From positions 2,844,501 through 2,908,500 of the forward strand of contig JAUFRC010000001.1 of NCBI GenBank assembly GCA_030410095.1: a stretch of DNA of 64,000 nt. The letters run 5' to 3'. This document shows, one piece after another, positions 59,205-64,000 of the stretch. The stretch comes from Paracoccus cavernae (GTDB lineage Bacteria; Pseudomonadota; Alphaproteobacteria; Rhodobacterales; Rhodobacteraceae). Made by a program: the position numbers and the translations under genes. How positions within the stretch are numbered: position 1 is the first letter of the stretch; every line of letters starts with the position of its first letter. The notes below the pieces were generated by a model that worked only from the letters and a program-made list of their open reading frames with translations, was not told the DNA's origin and ran no database searches.

Positions 59205-61507
59205 ATGTTTCGCAAATCCCGCGTTGTTGCCACTTTGTGGGCGACGACAGCTTTTCTGATGCCCCTGCACGGGGCGGTCATGGCTCAGGACAGAGCGGCC
59301 GAGGCCGGTCAAACCACCGCCCCCACCACCACCGACAAGGCCGGAAACGGGCCTGTCATGCTTGATCCGGTCACGATCTACGCGACGCGGCAGGAGGCCT
59401 CGGTCAGCGATGTCGCGGCCTCGATCACCGTGGTCGACGGCGGCACGCTCGAGGCGCGCGGCCAGGACAGCCTGCAATCCATGGTGCGCTACATGCCCGG
59501 TGTGAACGTGACGCGCACCACCAGCGCGACCGATCCTTTCGCCACTTTCAGCGGCGTGACCATCCGCGGCGTCAGCGGCAACCGCGTCCAGATGATGATC
59601 GACGGCTCGCGCGTGGCCGAGCGCATCACCGACGGCACCCGCGACTATTTCGACTTCAACTTCATCAAACAGGTCGATGTGGTCAAAGGGCCGTCCTCGG
59701 TCCTGTGGGGTTCGGATGCGCTTGGCGGGGTCGTGGCCTTCACCACCATCGACCCCGAGGATGTGTTGCAGGGGCAAGACCGCGCCGGTATCGGCCGTCT
59801 GGCCTTCGATCTGGTCAATGACCAAAGCAGCGCCTCGGTCGCTTTCGCGCAGCGTTTCTCGCCCGATCTGACCGCTTTGATCGGGATCGCGCGCACCGAC
59901 GGACACGAGATAGAGCTGTCGAATGCCCGCGCCGACGGCGGAATTTACGGCTGTCCGCGCGATACGGCGCATGGCGCGATTGCCTGCGACCGTCTGAACC
60001 CTGCCGATATCGCCGCGAACCGCTTGCTGGCGAAGCTGGTCTGGGAGCCCTCGGACGAGCACAAGCTGAGCTTCTCGGCCGATCTGCTGAACCGGCAGAC
60101 CGATGTCGTGCAAAAGGCACAGCTTGGCGCGACGCTGAACTCGATCACGGGCCTTCCGACCGGCGAGATGGTTTACGGCTATGACCGCGCGCTGACCGTC
60201 AAACGCCATCACTACGGCATCGAGCATCTCTGGACGCCGGAAAACGGCTTTGTCGACGAGGTCCGCACCACCTTCTCCTATACGCCCTACAGCACCAGCC
60301 GCCGCGGCCAGAAATGGAGCCGCAACACCAGCGGTCAGGAGGTCATCCTCAACGACCGGCTCGATTATTCCGAGAAATTCTACGAACTCGACATTCAGGC
60401 GGTTTCGCGCTTTGCAACGGGCGGGGCGGATCACGTCGTCACCTGGGGCTTTGACGGCGATCTGACCAAGACCGATTACAGCCGTCTCGACATCACCCGC
60501 AACCTGACCCTCGGCACCGTGACCGAGGTCCGCGCGGGCGGTTTCAACTTCGCCAATTCCGAGACCCGCCGCGCCGATCTTTATGTGCAGGACCATATCA
60601 CGCTGGCCGAAGGCAGGTTGGAACTGACGCCGGGCCTGCGATTTGCGACCTACAAGATCGACCCCAACCCGAATGCCGATTATCAGGTCGTCACCGGCTA
60701 CGAGCCGCGCGAGCGGTCGGACCACGAGGTTCTGGGCAGCTTCGGCGCGATGTACCACCTCAACGACCAGTATACGGTTTGGGCGAACTTCGGTCAGGGC
60801 TTCAAAATGCCGACCGCACAGCAGCTTTACACCTCGGTGCCGGGTACCTTCTTCGACCAGATCCCCGCGCCCGATCTCAAACCCGAAAAGGTCGACAGCT
60901 ACGAGCTGGGCCTGCGTCATCAGGGTGAAAAGTCGAGCTTCGGTATCACGGCCTTCCGCGCGAATTACGACAACTTTATCCAAAGCTTCTATAATCCGCC
61001 GAACACGACGGTTTACACCTACCGCAACCTCTCGTCGGTCAAGGTCTGGGGTGTCGAGCTGGAGGGGCCTACCAGATCCGCGACGATCTGCGCGTGACCG
61101 CATCGGCGGCATGGCAAAAGGGCCGCCAGCGCGCCGAGGCGGGCGCCGAGGAGACCCCGCACAACCTCGCGCCTTTGACCGGCGTGGTCGGTCTGGCTTG
61201 GGATGCGACGCCCGATCTGAGCTTCGAGGTCATCGGCACTTTCGCCAGCCGCGTCAAGGAAACCGCCGAAGAGGATGATTTCAAACCCGCAGGCTACGGC
61301 GTGATCGATGCCTTCGCCTCGTGGAACCTGACCGAGACAGCCGTGCTGAACCTCGGCGTCCAGAACCTCTTCGACAAACGCTATTTCGACGCGAATGCGG
61401 TGAGTTACGGGGTCAATCCCAGCCCGGCGGTTGCGGCGCAGAATCCGCTGGAGCTCCAGACCGCACCGGGCCGGTTCTTTACCGCCTCGATCGACATGCG
61501 GTTCTAG
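59205..61507 (+). CDS. TonB-dependent receptor, hemoglobin/heme-type family (frame break)
   Basis: An outer-membrane receptor of about 767 residues. A signal peptide (MFRKSRVVATLWATTAFLMP, cleavage after VMA-QD) precedes the TonB box region VMLDPVTIYATRQEASVSDV. The plug domain shows RYMPGVNVTRT, TIRGVSGNRVQMMIDGSRV and VDVVKGPSSVLWGSDALGGV. The barrel includes GQGFKMPTAQQLYTSVPG, where FRAP-type heme receptors have FRAPTxxQLY, and PDLKPEKVDSYELGLR in place of NPDL. This points to the hemoglobin/transferrin/lactoferrin family. The frame breaks near 61067; one G joins WGVELEG to AYQIRDDLRVTASAAWQ. The end is RFFTASIDMRF. It leads a locus with an ABC protein and a HemS-like protein. Confidence 0.88.
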
Positions 61508-61510
61508 GGA

Positions 61511-63239
61511 ATGGCGGGCAAGTCGGGCCTCGGGCTGACCATCGGACGGGCGGGGCGGCTGGCCTATGCCGCAAGCTCGGGCCCCGCGGCCTGGCGGGGA
61601 TCGCGCTTTACGGCGCGATCCTGTCCCTCAACTTTCTCGGCGTCTGGATCTCGTTGAAGCAGATCACCTGGAGCCGCGATTTCTTTGACGCGCTCGAACA
61701 GGTCGACACCCCCGAGGTCCTGCGTCAGGTCGGCGTTTTCGTCGCGCTGACGGCGGCTTCGGCGGGGGCTTGGCTCATTGCCGATTACCTCAACAAAGGG
61801 CTGGTGATCCGTCTGCGCGAAAGATTGACGGGGCAGGCACTGGCGCTCTGGCTCGGCAATCGGGCCTATTGGATGCTGCGGCCGGGTTACGGCGTGACGC
61901 CGGTCGAGAACCCCGACCAGCGCATCGCCGAGGATTGCGCGCTTTTCGTCCGCCGCTTTCTGGAATTCACGCTCGAGCTGATCTCGCAGGCGGTGGCGAT
62001 CGTCTCTTATGTCGCGCTTTTGTGGTCGCTGTCGGGCTTTGCGCTGCGCTTTGCCGCTTTCGGTTTAGAGATCGAGATCGCGCATTACATGTTCTGGCTG
62101 GCGCCGCTCTATGTCGCGCTGGCCAGCGTGATCACCCATCTGCTCGGCCGCCCGCTCAAGGGGCTTTACTTCGCGCGTGAACGGGTCGAGGGCGATTTCC
62201 GCCATGCTCTCGTGCGGTTGCGCGACAGCGCCGATCAGGTCGCCATGACCGGCGGCGAAGAGGCCGAAGAACGCCGCCTTGCCGCCCGTTTCGCAGCGAT
62301 CCGCGACAACTGGCATCTGATCATGCGGCGCGAGCTGATCATGGGGCTGTTCAACCGGCCCTATTTCCAGACCGTGATGCGGGTGCCGACCTTTCTTGCC
62401 CTGCCGGCCTATCTGGCGGGCGCGCTCACTTTGGGCGGGATGATGCAGCTCGCCTCGGCCTTTACGCAGGTCACGACGACGCTGAGCTGGTTCATCTTCA
62501 ACTACCGCGACCTCTCGGAATTCGTGGCGGTATGCGAGCGGCTGGACGGGCTGATGGCCGCAGCACGCGACCCGCGCCCCTGCCGACCGCGCCACGGCTT
62601 TTGCGCCGCGAGATGTCGAACGACGGCAGCCTGCGGCTGGAAGGGGTGCGGCTGGCGACGCCCGACGGACGCTGGCTCGACAAGATCGCGGGCTATCAGG
62701 TCCGGCGCGGCGCGCGGCTGTGGCTCGCGGGGGCCTCGGGGCAGGGCAAAACCACGCTTTTGTCGGCAATCGCGGGCTACTGGCACTGGGGCGAGGGGCG
62801 CATCACCCTGCCCAAAGGCCGCATGGTCCTGCTGCCTGCGGGCGCGCCGGTTCTGGCCGATGCGATCCTTGCCGCCGCCTGCCACCCCGAGGATCCCGCC
62901 CGCCACGATCCGGCGCGGCTGCGCGCGGTTCTGACGCGGCTCGGGCTGGGGCACCGTCTCGACCCCGAGATGATCGAGACCTCGCTGACCGGCCTGTCGA
63001 TGGGCGAGCGCCAGCGGCTGGGCCTTGCCCGCGCCGTCCTTCTGCGCCCGGATTGGCTGTTGATGGACGAGGCGACCTCGGCGCTCGATCCCGCAGCCGA
63101 GGGCGATCTTCTGGGCTGGCTCGCGGCCGAGCTGCCCGACACGACTTTCATCATGGTCGCCCACCGCCTGCCTGCGGGTATCGCGCTGGACGACACTTTG
63201 CATCTCGGCTCGCAGGGGCCGGAAAGGAAAACCGCATGA
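61511..63239 (+). CDS. SbmA/BacA-like ABC transporter (fused permease and ATPase, two frame breaks)
   Basis: A membrane protein of about 576 residues with the SbmA/BacA/YddA (COG4178) type membrane region followed by its own ATPase. The membrane part runs from IALYGAILSLNFLGVWISLK to about residue 350 and contains WLGNRAYWMLRPGYGVTPVENPDQRIAED, a typical motif, and GGEEAEERRLAARF. The ATPase has Walker A GASGQGKTT, the signature LSMGERQRLGLARAVL and Walker B LLMDEATSALDPAA. Breaks near 61560 and near 62576 (CCCC; one C gives DPRPLPTAPRLLRREMSND) are corrected. It starts 3 bases after the receptor stop and overlaps the next ATG. Relatives import peptides or vitamin B12; in this locus heme or siderophore transport is possible. 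Confidence 0.83.
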
Positions 63240-63939
63240 CCGATACCATCACAGACCTGCCGCCGCGCGCCGTTCTAGCCGCCACACCGCTCGATACGTT
63301 GCGCCAACTGCCTGCGATCGGGCGGCTCATGGTCATCCTGCGCGCCCATGGCGTGACCCATGAGCGGATCGGTGCGGTCGAAGCGGTAAGCACCGATGGC
63401 GGCCGGATCACCTTGTCGGGCGATTGCCATGATGCGCGCATCGACCCCGACGCACTGGCGCGGGTCGAGATCGACCGCAGCTCGGTCATGAACGGCAAAA
63501 GCTTCCCCGCCTCGAATTTCTGGACGGTGCGGGCGACGTCGTGCTCTCGGTCGTCGGCATGGGCGGGGCCGAGCCCTTCGAGGCCGCGCTGGCGGATCTC
63601 GGCCAAAGCACCATCCCCGCGCCCGAAAAGCCCGAGAGCGAAAAGCGCGCGGATCTGGCCGAGGATGATGCGGCGCTTGCCCCGTTCCAGACCTTGCAGG
63701 ACAGGGGTGCCGAAGTGGTCATCGCCATGAGCCGCGCGGGGTTCGACCAGCAATGGCGCGGCGTGATCGAGGCGGTGAAACCCGCGATGGGCTTTCTCAA
63801 CGTCATGACGGCGGATTTCCATCTCCACCTTGCGGGCGGCACGGTTTCGGGCTGGCGCGACGGGCAGGGCGAAAAGATCGCCTTGGGCGAGGGCGGGACA
63901 CCCACCGGACTGCGCCTGATCTCGCAGGCCTTCGCATGA
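63236..63939 (+). CDS. HemS/HutX-like heme-utilisation protein (frame break)
   Basis: A cytoplasmic protein of about 234 residues. Segments LPAIGRLMVILRAHGVTHERI and GAVEAVSTDGGRITLSG match the half-repeat of HemS/HmuS, where a conserved histidine and glutamate occur in VHExxG. FLDGAGDVVLSVVGM corresponds to the later FFDxxGDAVHKV motif. The frame breaks near 63518; one T restores SNFLDGAGDVVLSV. A second region, FQTLQDRGAEVVIAMSRAGF and DFHLHLAGGTVSGWRDG, continues the fold. The assignment to heme handling rests on these motifs and the receptor two genes upstream. The start overlaps the ABC gene and the stop overlaps the next gene, both by ATGA. Confidence 0.6.
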
Positions 63940-64000
63940 GCGCGCCCGTCTCGCCCTGGACCATGGTCGCGACCGGCGAACCCGTCGCCCATGCCGCGCT
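63936..64000 (+). CDS. Partial gene at the right edge
   Basis: The first 21 codons of a further gene, MSAPVSPWTMVATGEPVAHA, overlapping the previous stop by ATGA and cut by the window end. It belongs to the same operon. The stretch is too short to identify. Confidence 0.5.
   Translation, partial: MSAPVSPWTMVATGEPVAHAA

Overview
The window looks like a chromosomal segment of a GC-rich alphaproteobacterium, most likely Rhodobacteraceae and Paracoccus-like. The grounds are the periplasmic nitrate reductase genes napGH at the left edge, alphaproteobacterial gene combinations (btuFCD with cbiZ, a Hint-domain protein, class Ib nrdHIEF), many ATGA start/stop overlaps, and a short intergenic motif of the form CCCCGAGGATATTT that I recall from this family. 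The genus is an inference. No rRNA, tRNA, insertion sequence, phage gene or CRISPR array was seen.

Layout. 1-2.9 kb: end of a nap operon and a Na/phosphate cotransporter. 3.0-11.7 kb: an amidohydrolase, a complete dipeptide-type ABC importer and an M81/MlrC-like metallopeptidase, read as one uptake-and-cleavage operon. 11.7-14.7 kb (minus): a glycine betaine type ABC importer. 15.3-19.1 kb (minus): an ABC importer of unknown substrate. 19.3-22.6 kb (minus): cobalamin/cobinamide uptake with CbiZ. 22.9-27.3 kb: a K+/H+ antiporter, a flavin reductase and two pirins. 27.5-33.6 kb: a divergent acid-sugar catabolic locus (DUF1537 kinase and GntR regulator one way; sialidase-like protein, PdxA2-like dehydrogenase, DapA-family aldolase and iron alcohol dehydrogenase the other). 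33.8-39.8 kb: a DMT exporter and a second peptide-type ABC importer. 39.9-43.3 kb: a LysR regulator divergent from an MHS transporter and a ureohydrolase. 43.6-47.7 kb: a cobalamin riboswitch followed by nrdHIEF. 47.9-51.4 kb: an acyl-CoA ligase and a TerC/CBS membrane protein. 51.5-55.2 kb: a DsbA-like protein, a two-component system and an L,D-transpeptidase linked by two copies of a PmrA-type box. 55.3-58.9 kb (minus): a Hint-domain protein with a small partner gene, aspartate ammonia-lyase and a MOSC protein. 59.2-64 kb: a TonB receptor, an SbmA/BacA-like ABC protein and a HemS-like protein, probably for heme or iron.

A strong warning applies to the whole window. About 33 of the genes are broken by reading-frame shifts, and nearly every shift is explained by one missing base in a short homopolymer (GGGG, CCCC, AAAA or TTTT). 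This includes genes such as nrdE, nrdF, nrdI and aspA. I read it as systematic homopolymer undercalling, not gene decay. I therefore annotate each affected gene as one CDS across the break and say where the break lies.

The most interesting items are the B12 riboswitch over a class Ib ribonucleotide reductase in the same window as a cobamide salvage operon; the duplicated CTTAAG-N5-CTTAAG boxes of the two-component system; the acid-sugar catabolic locus with a cytoplasmic sialidase-like protein; and the TonB receptor / SbmA-like / HemS-like locus.
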